A stretch of DNA of 64,000 nt from Polaribacter sp. Q13 (GTDB taxonomy: Bacteria > Bacteroidota > Bacteroidia > Flavobacteriales > Flavobacteriaceae): the NCBI RefSeq assembly GCF_016858305.2, contig NZ_CP074436.1:4112001-4176000 (forward strand). The letters are read 5' to 3'. The notes below the pieces were generated by a model. That model did no database searches. It had not been told where the DNA came from and saw only the letters and a program-made list of their open reading frames with translations. Of this stretch, positions 7,977 through 15,128 are shown piece after piece; within the stretch, counting starts at the first letter, position 1, and each line of letters begins with the position of its first letter. The position numbers and the translations under genes are program-made.

Positions 7977-8219
7977 AAGTAAATAAATTATTTTTTGCAA
8001 AGTTAAGAATAGTAGTTAGCATAATCTTTTTTTTATGCTATAATTTTAAGACACATGTAGATGTGAATAGTCACTATTATTGCTTTAATTTCTGTATTTT
8101 TTTAGCCTTCATTTTAAATAAAGTCTATTTTGCTATTTAAAGATGATTTTGGTAAGATTTTAAATAGAAAATACCATAGTTTAACTTTTATTTTTTTCAG
8201 TATTATTTTGTAACAAATC

Positions 8220-8227
8220 TATTTTTG
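8220..8227 (+). promoter_or_regulatory. possible -7 box upstream of the Pmp3 gene
   Basis: TATTTTTG fits the Bacteroidota TAnnTTTG -7 consensus and lies 35 bp before the Pmp3-like start. No good TTTG -33 partner is seen at 19-21 bp spacing, so support is weak. Confidence 0.3.
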
Positions 8228-8262
8228 GTTCGTCTTATTTATGTAACTAACTATATATAAAT

Positions 8263-8421
8263 ATGAGTTTTATAAGAGTATTATTCGCTATTTTTTTTCC
8301 GCCACTTTCTGTGATAGATAAAGGTTGTGGTTCTTTCTTTATTATTTTTTTATTAACGCTTTGCGGATGGATTCCTGGAGTAATAGGTGCTTTAGTAATT
8401 TTAAATAATCCTAAGAATTAA
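8263..8421 (+). CDS. YqaE/Pmp3 family small membrane protein
   Basis: 52 residues starting MSFIRVLFAIFFPPLSVID, then KGCGSFFIIFLLTLCGWIPG and a second hydrophobic stretch ending NNPKN. Two transmembrane helices, the FPP(L) turn and GWIPG are the hallmarks of the Pmp3/YqaE family, small inner-membrane proteins linked in yeast and plants to membrane potential and salt or cold stress. It stands alone on the plus strand between minus-strand genes, after a long AT-rich leader (8001-8262). It is short enough to be missed by length cut-offs, but the family match is convincing. Confidence 0.85.
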   Translation: MSFIRVLFAIFFPPLSVIDKGCGSFFIIFLLTLCGWIPGVIGALVILNNPKN

Positions 8422-8466
8422 TTTTTAGAGAATTGATATAAATAATCTTTTAGAAACCTTAAACCA

Positions 8467-8805
8467 CTAATTAACTTGTTCTCCGTTTTTAATTTCTTTA
8501 GAGGCTTGTAATAAAACTACATTTCCATCTGTATTATAAACACCCATCACCAAACATTCGCTCATAAAGTTGGCAATTTGTCTAGGTTTAAAATTTACTA
8601 TTACAGTAACTTGCTTATTTAAGAGGGCTTCTTTGGTATATAAATCTGTTATTTGTGCACTCGATTTTTTAATACCTAAAGCACCAAAATCAATTTTTAA
8701 TTGATACGCAGGTTTTTTAGCTTTAGGGAAATCATTCACTTCAATTATGGTACCTATTCTAATATCAACTTTTAAAAAATCTTCGAAATTAATTTCTTCT
8801 TTCAT
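8467..8805 (-). CDS. csaA: tRNA-binding protein CsaA
   Basis: 112 residues, the full length of CsaA, a dimeric one-domain OB-fold of the EMAP/Trbp111 type. The signature LKVDIRIGTIIEVNDFP, then KKSSAQITDLYT and VIVNFKPRQIANFMSECLVMG, matches the tRNA-binding surface seen in methionyl-tRNA synthetase C-termini. In Bacillus, CsaA has chaperone and secretion-linked activity; free tRNA binding is the conserved property. It lies 3 bp from the DUF962 gene upstream, so it is the second gene of a short operon. Confidence 0.92.
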   Translation of the reverse strand: MKEEINFEDFLKVDIRIGTIIEVNDFPKAKKPAYQLKIDFGALGIKKSSAQITDLYTKEALLNKQVTVIVNFKPRQIANFMSECLVMGVYNTDGNVVLLQASKEIKNGEQVN

Positions 8806-8808
8806 CGG

Positions 8809-9273
8809 TTATTTTTTCTTTCCTAATTTCTGAATAACCCATAAAGGACCTATCAGTAAAAATTCTAAATCTTTTAAAAAAGAGGGTTTTGCTCCTTCTA
8901 CTTTATGTCCATAAAACTGACCAATCCAAGCTAAAACAAAAATAATAAGAGATGCATAAAGTAAGTTTACTTGATTGGCTAGCAAAAAATTGGCTAAAAT
9001 GGCTGTTAAAATTATAAATAACATTTCTATAAAATACCAAATACCTAATCGTAGATAAAAAACAGAAATAACAAAACCAACTATTACGGCCCAATTTTCT
9101 ATTAATGGATTAGATAAATTTAAGGAGTTTTCTAAAAATGTAGTTGGTATACTCATGAGTAAACCAATAACACTAAAAAAAATTAATGGAACACAAATAT
9201 AATGTATTGCTTGGTTTGTTTCATTTTGATGACTTACAGCATATTCGTCAAAATACTCTTTGGCAGTTTTCAT
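8809..9273 (-). CDS. DUF962/Mpo1-like membrane protein
   Basis: 154 residues. The N-terminus has EYFDEYAVSHQNETNQAIHYICVP, where the two histidines in the SHxNxxNxxxH pattern are the iron ligands of the Mpo1 (YGL010w) family. Four hydrophobic helices follow, and a third histidine is in QFYGHKVEGAKPS. Yeast Mpo1 is an Fe(II) dioxygenase that shortens 2-hydroxy fatty acids by one carbon in phytosphingosine breakdown. A role in 2-hydroxy fatty acid metabolism is plausible in a Bacteroidota cell, whose lipids carry such acids, but this is inference. It is cotranscribed with csaA. Confidence 0.85.
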   Translation of the reverse strand: MKTAKEYFDEYAVSHQNETNQAIHYICVPLIFFSVIGLLMSIPTTFLENSLNLSNPLIENWAVIVGFVISVFYLRLGIWYFIEMLFIILTAILANFLLANQVNLLYASLIIFVLAWIGQFYGHKVEGAKPSFLKDLEFLLIGPLWVIQKLGKKK

Positions 9274-9318
9274 GAATGTTATTTATAAGCTTAAAGATAA
9301 GTGTTTTTATACTATTTT

Positions 9319-9855
9319 TTATTTCCAGCCATTTCTAATCATTAACTCTTCTATGTGCGCAAAATGATGTTTGCTGTGCCAAGCATAAATACAAATACTT
9401 TCCTTTAAATGAACCTTTTTATTATCTGAAGGATGAATAAAAGTTTTTTCTAATTCAGCATCTTTTAAGTCACGTAATAAATATACCCATTTAGAATGTA
9501 AGGCCTTTAAAGCATCAATAGATAAAAAGATAGGTGCAGATTTAGCATCTTGTAATTCTGCCCAACGCTCTTCATAGTATGCTTTAATTATAGGATTGTC
9601 TTCTGTTAAAGTCCATTTAAAACGCGTATACGAATTATGATGACTGTCATAACAATGATGTACAACTTGTCTAATTGTCCAGCCACCTTCTCTGTAAGGA
9701 GTGTCTAGTTGGTTGTCCGATAGGTTTTTGGTTAAAAACTCTAGTTCTTGAGGGAATCTTTCTAAAATTGAAATCCAATCTTCAATATTTTTTTTGGTGA
9801 TATTTTCTGGGATATTTGTTCTTCCTATCGGATATTTTAATTCTTCTAATGTCAT
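9319..9855 (-). CDS. YfiT-like DinB-superfamily metal-dependent hydrolase/transferase
   Basis: 178 residues. MTLEELKYPIGRTNIPENIT is the typical opening of YfiT-family proteins. The metal-binding histidines of the DinB four-helix fold are visible in RQVVHHCYDSHHNSYTRFK and in the C-terminal HSKHHFAHIEEL. YfiT was first called a metal-dependent hydrolase, and relatives are bacillithiol transferases. Flavobacteria can make bacillithiol, so a thiol-conjugation role is reasonable but unproven. It is monocistronic, with 45 bp to the Mpo1-like gene. Confidence 0.85.
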   Translation of the reverse strand: MTLEELKYPIGRTNIPENITKKNIEDWISILERFPQELEFLTKNLSDNQLDTPYREGGWTIRQVVHHCYDSHHNSYTRFKWTLTEDNPIIKAYYEERWAELQDAKSAPIFLSIDALKALHSKWVYLLRDLKDAELEKTFIHPSDNKKVHLKESICIYAWHSKHHFAHIEELMIRNGWK

Positions 9856-9868
9856 TGTTGTTTTATTT

Positions 9869-9976
9869 ATGAAACGTTTAGAATTTCTGTTTTTAGGGTT
9901 TATAGGTTACGCTTTTTTAAAGCTGATAAATGCATTCACCGTATCTTTTTCAAAAAGAGAAAGTTTTTCTCAATGA
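9869..9976 (+). CDS. possible small membrane peptide
   Basis: A 35-codon frame from the ATG at 9869, MKRLEFLFLGFIGYAFLKLI and a polar, basic tail ending SFSQ. It would be one membrane-spanning helix with positive charges outside the helix. It is divergent to the YfiT-like gene, 13 bp from it. I recognise no family. It may be real or a chance frame in AT-rich DNA. The rest of this gap (9977-10150) holds nothing I can name. Confidence 0.25.
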   Translation: MKRLEFLFLGFIGYAFLKLINAFTVSFSKRESFSQ

Positions 9977-10150
9977 TCAAAAACGTTCGATTTATTTGGG
10001 TATAAGATAGTATTTATTTTAAAAACATTTAAACTCGCATTAAAATTGTCTTTTTCTTAGTTTTATTTGATGTATGACCGTTCTATTTTTTACATTTACA
10101 AGATAGTTTTAAAATTTTTTAACCTTTAAAACTTTGAAAACCTTTAAAAT

Positions 10151-11107
10151 TTGAGTCTAAATTTTTCTTTAATAATTCCTGTTTATAATCGACCTAATGA
10201 AATAGAAGAGTTGCTAGAAAGTCTTACCAAACAAGATTTTTCTACTGATTTTGAAGTTTTAATTATAGAAGATGGTTCTTCGGATAAAAGTGATTTAGTT
10301 GTAGAGAAATATAAAAATCAATTAGATTTAAAATATTTTTTTAAAGAAAATAGTGGAGCAGGAGCAAGCCGAAACTTCGGGATGCAAAAAGCTACGGGAA
10401 ATTATTTTATTATTTTAGATTCTGATGTAATTGTACCAGAGCAGTATTTATCCGAAGTAAAAAAAGCTATAGAATCTAATTTTACAGATGCTTTTGGTGG
10501 ACCAGATGCAGCGCATAGCAGTTTTACATCCCTGCAAAAAGCTATTAATTATTCAATGACTTCTGTTTTAACAACAGGAGGAATTCGTGGTAAAAAGCAA
10601 GCAGTTGGTAAATTTCAACCAAGAAGCTTTAACTTAGGTTTGTCTAAAAAAGCATTCGAAAAAACACAAGGTTTTTCTAAAATGAAAAACGGAGAAGATA
10701 TCGATTTAACGTTCCGACTTTGGGAAAACGATTGTGAAACACAATTGATAGAAAAAGCATTTGTCTACCATAAAAGAAGAAGTACAATTCCACAGTTTTT
10801 TAAACAAACTTATGGTTTTGGAACCGCAAGACCAATTTTAAATAAAAAGTATCCATCAACAGCAAAACCAACGTATTGGTTTCCTTCTTTGTTTATTATA
10901 GGGATTGGTATAAGTATCATTTTAGCCTTCTTTGGCTACAATCAATTACTCTATTTCTATGGATTTTATTTCGCGCTAATTTTCTTAGATTCTTTAGTTC
11001 AGAATACCAATTTGTATGTCGCTTTTTTAAGTTTATTTACTACTTTAACCCAATTTTTAGGCTATGGATTGGGGTTTTTAGAATCGAAATTTATCCAAAA
11101 AAAATAA
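10151..11107 (+). CDS. glycosyltransferase family 2 with C-terminal membrane helices
   Basis: 318 residues from a TTG start; no in-frame ATG precedes the first strand FSLIIPVYNRP. GT-A landmarks are EDGSSDKSD (nucleotide-binding aspartates), GAGASRNFGM, ILDSDVIVPEQ (DxD metal motif) and MKNGEDIDLTFRLWE (the ED acceptor-side motif). Two or three hydrophobic helices fill the last 80 residues, anchoring it to the inner membrane. It should transfer a sugar from a nucleotide donor during envelope glycan synthesis. It is a single gene convergent with mazG; a 5-bp AAACC/GGTTT hairpin between the two stops is too weak to call a terminator. Confidence 0.87.
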   Translation: MSLNFSLIIPVYNRPNEIEELLESLTKQDFSTDFEVLIIEDGSSDKSDLVVEKYKNQLDLKYFFKENSGAGASRNFGMQKATGNYFIILDSDVIVPEQYLSEVKKAIESNFTDAFGGPDAAHSSFTSLQKAINYSMTSVLTTGGIRGKKQAVGKFQPRSFNLGLSKKAFEKTQGFSKMKNGEDIDLTFRLWENDCETQLIEKAFVYHKRRSTIPQFFKQTYGFGTARPILNKKYPSTAKPTYWFPSLFIIGIGISIILAFFGYNQLLYFYGFYFALIFLDSLVQNTNLYVAFLSLFTTLTQFLGYGLGFLESKFIQKK

Positions 11108-11157
11108 TTAAGTAATAAACCTTAAAGGTTTTTAAAGTCATTGAGGTTTAGATATTT

Positions 11158-11937
11158 TTACCTAAAAAACTCTTTAGATTTTTCCCAATAGACATCCATT
11201 TCAGTTAAGGACATATCTGCAAGTTCTTTTCCTTCTTTTTTAGCTTCTTCTTCTAAAAATTGAAAACGATTTATAAATTTTTTGTTGGTTTTTTCTAAAG
11301 CATTTTCTGGGTTTACACCAATAAAACGAGCGTAGTTAATCATAGAAAATAAGACATCCCCAAATTCTTTTTCGGTATTTTCTTTGTTTCCAGCTTTCAC
11401 TTCTTCGTTTAATTCAGTTAATTCTTCTTGTACTTTTTCCCAAACTTGTTCGGGTTTTTCCCAGTCGAAACCAACACCTTTTACTTTTTCTTGAATTCTG
11501 CTTGCTTTTACAACGGCAGGTAAACTTTTAGGAACACCTTCTAAAACGGATGTGTTTCCTTCTTTTAATTTTAATTGTTCCCAATTACGTTTTACTTCTT
11601 CTTCCGTTTCTGCAACAACGTCTCCATAAATATGAGGATGTCTGTGTATTAATTTGTCGCAAATAGCATTAGCAACATCACCAATGTCAAAAGCTTTTTG
11701 TTCGCTTCCTATTTTAGCATAAAAGACGATGTGCAGAAGCACATCGCCTAATTCTTTTTTTATTTCTGGTAAATCATTATCAAGAATAGCATCTACTAAT
11801 TCGTACGTTTCTTCTATAGTTAGATGACGTAAACTTTCTAAAGTTTGTTTTTTATCCCACGGACACTTCTCACGAAGATCATCCATAATATCTAACAATC
11901 TATTAAAAGCGGCTAACTGTTCTTTTCTGCTATTCAA
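11158..11937 (-). CDS. mazG: nucleoside triphosphate pyrophosphohydrolase MazG
   Basis: 259 residues with two MazG helical domains. The first has REKCPWDKKQTLESL and EETYELVDAILD followed by KELGDVLLHIVFYAK. The second repeats the pattern as ELNEEVKAGNKENTEKEFGDVLFS. The ExxE...ExxD magnesium ligands are intact in both. MazG removes pyrophosphate from NTPs and dNTPs, clearing damaged nucleotides and tempering ppGpp-linked stress. The start is TTG at 11937, since the next methionine would cut into the first helix. It is the last gene of the cluster ruvX-def-DUF5606-mazG, separated from DUF5606 by a repeat-filled gap. Confidence 0.92.
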   Translation of the reverse strand: MNSRKEQLAAFNRLLDIMDDLREKCPWDKKQTLESLRHLTIEETYELVDAILDNDLPEIKKELGDVLLHIVFYAKIGSEQKAFDIGDVANAICDKLIHRHPHIYGDVVAETEEEVKRNWEQLKLKEGNTSVLEGVPKSLPAVVKASRIQEKVKGVGFDWEKPEQVWEKVQEELTELNEEVKAGNKENTEKEFGDVLFSMINYARFIGVNPENALEKTNKKFINRFQFLEEEAKKEGKELADMSLTEMDVYWEKSKEFFR

Positions 11938-11956
11938 AATGATGTTTTATTAAAAT

Positions 11957-12032
11957 GTCATTTCGAAATGAGTTGAAAAACGATTGAGAAATCTAACTAA
12001 GATTCCTCCTCATTCTTCGTTCGGAATGACAG
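11957..12032. repeat. GTCATyTCGA element, inverted pair
   Basis: The left arm TGTCATTTCGAA with GAGAAATCT and the right arm AGATTCCTC with TTCGGAATGACA face each other with few mismatches, so the element could fold into one long hairpin. Relatives occur at 12157-12206 (half copy), 27084-27107 and 53371-53394. Elements of this look are common between genes in flavobacteria. Confidence 0.8.
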
Positions 12033-12052
12033 TTGTTATTTTTTTTATATTA

Positions 12053-12114
12053 AATACCACAAACCTGCTCACTGAAAACTGAGACTGAATACTGCTTACT
12101 CTTTTTCAGTTTCT
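12053..12114. repeat. 62-bp direct repeat, copy 1 (copies the tail of the DUF5606 gene)
   Basis: This copy matches 12231-12292 at 61 of 62 positions, offset 178 bp. It includes a relic of the last codons and stop of the DUF5606 gene (reads E-T-E-K-E-stop on the minus strand) plus its ACTG heptad array at 12071, 12078, 12084 and 12091. Confidence 0.93.
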
Positions 12115-12230
12115 AAGTTGAATATTATGTTCAGTATATAGTAAATCTAATATGTTTATGAGATTTCTCAATCGCATAAAAAAGCTCATTTCGAAATGAC
12201 AGTCGTTATATAATTTAGTTTCTAACACTT

Positions 12231-12292
12231 AATACCACAAACCTGCTCACTGAAAACTGAGACTGAATACTGCTTACTCTTTTTCCGTTTCT
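12231..12292. repeat. 62-bp direct repeat, copy 2, overlapping the DUF5606 3' end
   Basis: The parental copy, with ACTG at 12249, 12256, 12262 and 12269 just past the DUF5606 stop codon (12274-12276). On the minus strand the array reads as CAGTnnn directly after the stop. The intervening 12115-12230 contains a half GTCATTTCGA element. With copy 1 and the 11957-12032 element it accounts for nearly all of the 336-bp gap. Confidence 0.93.
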
Positions 12293-12696
12293 TCAACAGC
12301 CACTTCTTCTACTTTAGAAAAATCCATACCTGCTTTTACTAAAATATTAAACCACTGAATTACTTTTTTTATGTTAGAAGCGTATACTCTTTCTTCATCA
12401 TAACCAGGTAAAACTTCAGAGAAAAAAGCTGTTAAATTTTTACTGCTTTCTTTATGAGATAAAGCTTCTTTACCTTCTGTTTTTTCATACATAGCGGTAA
12501 AAATGTTTAATAAAGGTACATCTTCTTCGTACGTGTAAATTGCTATGTTTTCTAACAAACTTACGTTTTGAGCAGCATTAATTGCTACACGTTTTTTTTC
12601 TACTAAAGATTCTGCTATTACGGCATTTTTAGATTGTGAGATTACTTGAAATAATCCAGGTTTACCTGTTACGGCAATAATTTTGTTAAATTCCAT
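12274..12696 (-). CDS. DUF5606 domain-containing protein
   Basis: 140 residues. MEFNKIIAVTGKPGLFQVIS followed by VIAESLVEKKRVAINAAQNVS is the N-terminal conserved part of DUF5606, a family I know only from Bacteroidota. A helical segment then contains YASNIKKVIQWFNILVKAG, and an acidic Glu-rich tail ends the protein. It is cytosolic and of unknown function. It lies between def and mazG in an order that seems conserved in flavobacteria. Its last codons and downstream array have been duplicated at 12053-12114. Confidence 0.85.
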   Translation of the reverse strand: MEFNKIIAVTGKPGLFQVISQSKNAVIAESLVEKKRVAINAAQNVSLLENIAIYTYEEDVPLLNIFTAMYEKTEGKEALSHKESSKNLTAFFSEVLPGYDEERVYASNIKKVIQWFNILVKAGMDFSKVEEVAVEETEKE

Positions 12697-12791
12697 ATTG
12701 TATATTTTGTTCTATATTATCTCGTGAGCGGTTGTAGTTTTAATTCGAAAACAAATAGTTTTCGTTTGCACACGGACAAACTTAATTTTTA

Positions 12792-13382
12792 TTATTTACC
12801 TTTTTTAGCATTTGGGAAACGCATTCTGTAATCTACATTAATTTTCCCTTTAGAAATATTTTCTAATTTCTTTTTTATCAATCTTTTTTTTAGTGAAGAA
12901 AGTTTATCTGTAAATAAAATTCCATCTATATGATCATACTCGTGCTGAAAAACTCTTGCAGCTAAACCATCTAAGGTTTCTGTTTGGGTTTTAAAATCTT
13001 CATCTTGATATTCAATGGTAATTTCTGGCTGACGAAAAACGTCTTCTCTAACATCAGGAATACTTAAACATCCTTCGTTAAAAGCCCATTCATCACCTTC
13101 TTCTTTTAATATTTTAGCATTTATAAATACTTTATTGAAGTTTTTTAAAGCTTCTCTGTCCTTGTCAGATAAATCTTCATCTTCGGCAAAAGGAGAAGCA
13201 TCAATAATAAATAAACGGATTGCTTTACCAATTTGAGGAGCTGCCAAACCAACACCAGAAGCATTGTACATGGTTTCTTTCATATTAGAAATCAATTTTT
13301 CTAAATCGGGATAATCTGCATCAATTTCTACGGACATTTTTCGTAAAACTGGATCTCCATAAGCTACAACTGGTAATATCAT
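12792..13382 (-). CDS. def: peptide deformylase
   Basis: 196 residues, standard size. All three motifs are present: GVGLAAPQIG (near residues 43-52), EGCLSIP with the metal-ligand cysteine, and QHEYDHIDG with the two ligand histidines and catalytic glutamate. The enzyme removes formyl groups from the initiator methionine of new proteins, on the ribosome. It is followed by DUF5606 95 bp downstream. Upstream of its start lies an AATTACG heptad array at 13420-13454. Confidence 0.96.
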   Translation of the reverse strand: MILPVVAYGDPVLRKMSVEIDADYPDLEKLISNMKETMYNASGVGLAAPQIGKAIRLFIIDASPFAEDEDLSDKDREALKNFNKVFINAKILKEEGDEWAFNEGCLSIPDVREDVFRQPEITIEYQDEDFKTQTETLDGLAARVFQHEYDHIDGILFTDKLSSLKKRLIKKKLENISKGKINVDYRMRFPNAKKGK

Positions 13383-13419
13383 TTCTTTTTATTTTAAGAT
13401 TGGCAAAAGTACAATTTAG

Positions 13420-13454
13420 AATTACGAATTACGAATTTTTGAATTACGAATTTT
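13420..13454. repeat. AATTACG heptad array
   Basis: AATTACG-type units start at 13420, 13427, 13434, 13442 and 13449, seven bases apart with one eight-base step. The array lies between the ruvX stop and the def start. The same unit recurs at 32507-32580 and 33459-33520. Confidence 0.8.
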
Positions 13455-13522
13455 TATAAGTCATAACTTTTAGAATTATTTTAACAATTCAACAATGCTG
13501 TAATTATAGATTTACATAATTG

Positions 13523-13951
13523 TTATTTGTTATATAAATACGACTGTAAAATGATAGTCGCACTAATTTCATCAACTAAAGCCTTGTTTCTACGTTGCTT
13601 TTTATTTAAACCACCATCAATCATTGTTTGAAAAGCCATTTTAGAAGTAAAACGTTCATCAATTCTTAGAAGTGGAATTTGAGGAATTTGTTTTTCTAAT
13701 TTTTTTAGAAAAGGAAGTATTAACGTTTCACTTTCACTATCTGTATTATTCATCTGTTTCGGTTTTCCTACTATAAAAAGTTCTACCTGATTTTCTGAAA
13801 TATATTTTTTCAAAAAAGGAATTAAATCATCTGTATTTACAGTTGTTAAACCAGAGGCTATAATTTGTAGTTCATCAGTAACTGCAATACCTGTTCTTTT
13901 TTTACCAAAATCAATGGCGAGAATTTTACCCAAATTAAATGTTTTTTGCAA
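13523..13951 (-). CDS. ruvX: Holliday junction resolvase-like protein RuvX/YqgF
   Basis: 142 residues. The RNase H-like motifs are ILAIDFGKKRTGIAV, LFIVGKPKQMN, LLRIDERFTSKMA and KALVDEISATIILQSYL, carrying the acidic active-site residues. The family takes part in 5' maturation of 16S rRNA; a Holliday junction role was the first proposal. Two TTG codons (13951 and 13933) could both be the start. The longer is given, but LGKILAIDFG at 13933 fits the family edge equally well. It heads the ruvX-def-DUF5606-mazG cluster, divergent from dapD. Confidence 0.88.
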   Translation of the reverse strand: MQKTFNLGKILAIDFGKKRTGIAVTDELQIIASGLTTVNTDDLIPFLKKYISENQVELFIVGKPKQMNNTDSESETLILPFLKKLEKQIPQIPLLRIDERFTSKMAFQTMIDGGLNKKQRRNKALVDEISATIILQSYLYNK

Positions 13952-14095
13952 AAATAAAAGTTATAATATAATAACTACTGTTTAATTGAAATATTATCAA
14001 TTAATGAACGTTTTTTTGTTTTATACTATATAAACATCCAGTTAAATTCGTTTTCTTAATACTTGCCGATAGGTGTACAACTATTCAAATTTATT

Positions 14096-14224
14096 GTGAA
14101 TCATTTAAAAAACATTTGTTTGTCAGATGGTTACAGTGAAGTCTTGGTAGTTGATTCTAAAAGCAAAGCGGTCTTAAATCATTTATCTATAATAAATGAT
14201 AATTGTATTTTAAACAAGATGTAA
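14096..14224 (+). CDS. possible small ORF upstream of dapD
   Basis: A 42-codon frame from a GTG, VNHLKNICLSDGYSEVLVVD and on to NCILNKM. Its codon use looks like the neighbouring genes, but I recognise no family. It may be a gene remnant or chance. The rest of the 348-bp ruvX-dapD gap holds the dapD -7 box and a small TCCAC/GTGGA hairpin at 14251-14266. Confidence 0.25.
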   Translation: MNHLKNICLSDGYSEVLVVDSKSKAVLNHLSIINDNCILNKM

Positions 14225-14272
14225 TAATCTGTTTAAAAAACGTATATTCGTCCACGTTTTTGTGGATAGATT

Positions 14273-14280
14273 TATATTTG
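14273..14280 (+). promoter_or_regulatory. -7 box of the dapD promoter
   Basis: TATATTTG matches the TAnnTTTG consensus 20 bp before the dapD ATG, implying a leader of about 13 bases. No clear TTTG -33 element is found at the usual spacing (TTCG at 14247-14250 is 22 bp away). Confidence 0.5.
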
Positions 14281-14299
14281 CACAAATATACTTATTACG

Positions 14300-15115
14300 A
14301 TGAAAGAAATTAGAAAAATCATAGAGTCAGCTTGGGATAATCGCGAGTTGTTAAAAGAAGAAAATACAATTAACACTATTAGAAAAGTTGTTGATTTATT
14401 AGATAAAGGAGAGTTAAGAGTTGCAGAGCCAATAGATGGTGGATGGCAAGTTAACGAATGGGTAAAAAAAGCGGTAGTTTTATATTTTCCTATTCAGAAA
14501 ATGGAAACTTTAGAAGCTGGTATTTTCGAATATCACGATAAAATGCCTTTAAAAACAGATTACGCAGCACAAGGAGTTCGTGTAGTTCCTGGAGCATCTG
14601 CTCGTAAAGGATCTTATCTTTCACCAGGTACTATTTTAATGCCAAGTTATGTAAATATTGGTGCGTATGTAGATGAAGGTACTATGGTAGATACTTGGGC
14701 AACAGTTGGTTCTTGTGCACAAATTGGTAAAAATGTACACCTTTCTGGTGGTGTTGGTATTGGTGGTGTTTTAGAGCCTTTACAAGCTGCACCTGTAATT
14801 ATAGAAGACGGAGCTTTTATAGGTTCTAGATGTATTGTTGTAGAAGGAGTAAGAGTCGAAAAAGAAGCGGTTTTAGGTGCAAATGTTGTATTAACAATGA
14901 GTACTAAAATTATTGATGTTACTGGTGATGTACCTGTGGAAACTAAAGGTGTAGTACCTGCACGTTCTGTAGTAATTCCTGGTAGTTATACTAAGAAATT
15001 TGCAGCAGGAGAATTCAATGTGCCATGTGCATTAATTATCGGAAAAAGAAAAGAAAGTACCAATAAAAAGACTTCTTTAAACGATGCGTTACGTGAATAT
15101 GATGTAGCAGTTTAA
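14300..15115 (+). CDS. dapD: 2,3,4,5-tetrahydropyridine-2,6-dicarboxylate N-succinyltransferase
   Basis: 271 residues, full family length. An N-terminal helical domain (ESAWDNRELLKEENT) precedes a left-handed beta helix of hexapeptide repeats from about residue 100 (GAYVDEGTMVDTWATVG, GKNVHLSGGVGIGGVLEP, VIIEDGAFIGSRCIVVEG). It transfers succinyl from succinyl-CoA in the diaminopimelate/lysine pathway, feeding peptidoglycan. Two glycosyltransferase genes follow at 13 bp and 1 bp spacing, so dapD probably drives a small envelope operon. Confidence 0.96.
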   Translation: MKEIRKIIESAWDNRELLKEENTINTIRKVVDLLDKGELRVAEPIDGGWQVNEWVKKAVVLYFPIQKMETLEAGIFEYHDKMPLKTDYAAQGVRVVPGASARKGSYLSPGTILMPSYVNIGAYVDEGTMVDTWATVGSCAQIGKNVHLSGGVGIGGVLEPLQAAPVIIEDGAFIGSRCIVVEGVRVEKEAVLGANVVLTMSTKIIDVTGDVPVETKGVVPARSVVIPGSYTKKFAAGEFNVPCALIIGKRKESTNKKTSLNDALREYDVAV

Positions 15116-15128
15116 GAATTAAAAAACT

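Noticed and set aside
11116..11132. Terminator between the GT2 gene and mazG (AAACCTTAAAGGTTT)
   Set aside because: Only five sensible base pairs and no GC-rich core. It looks like another small dispersed palindrome.
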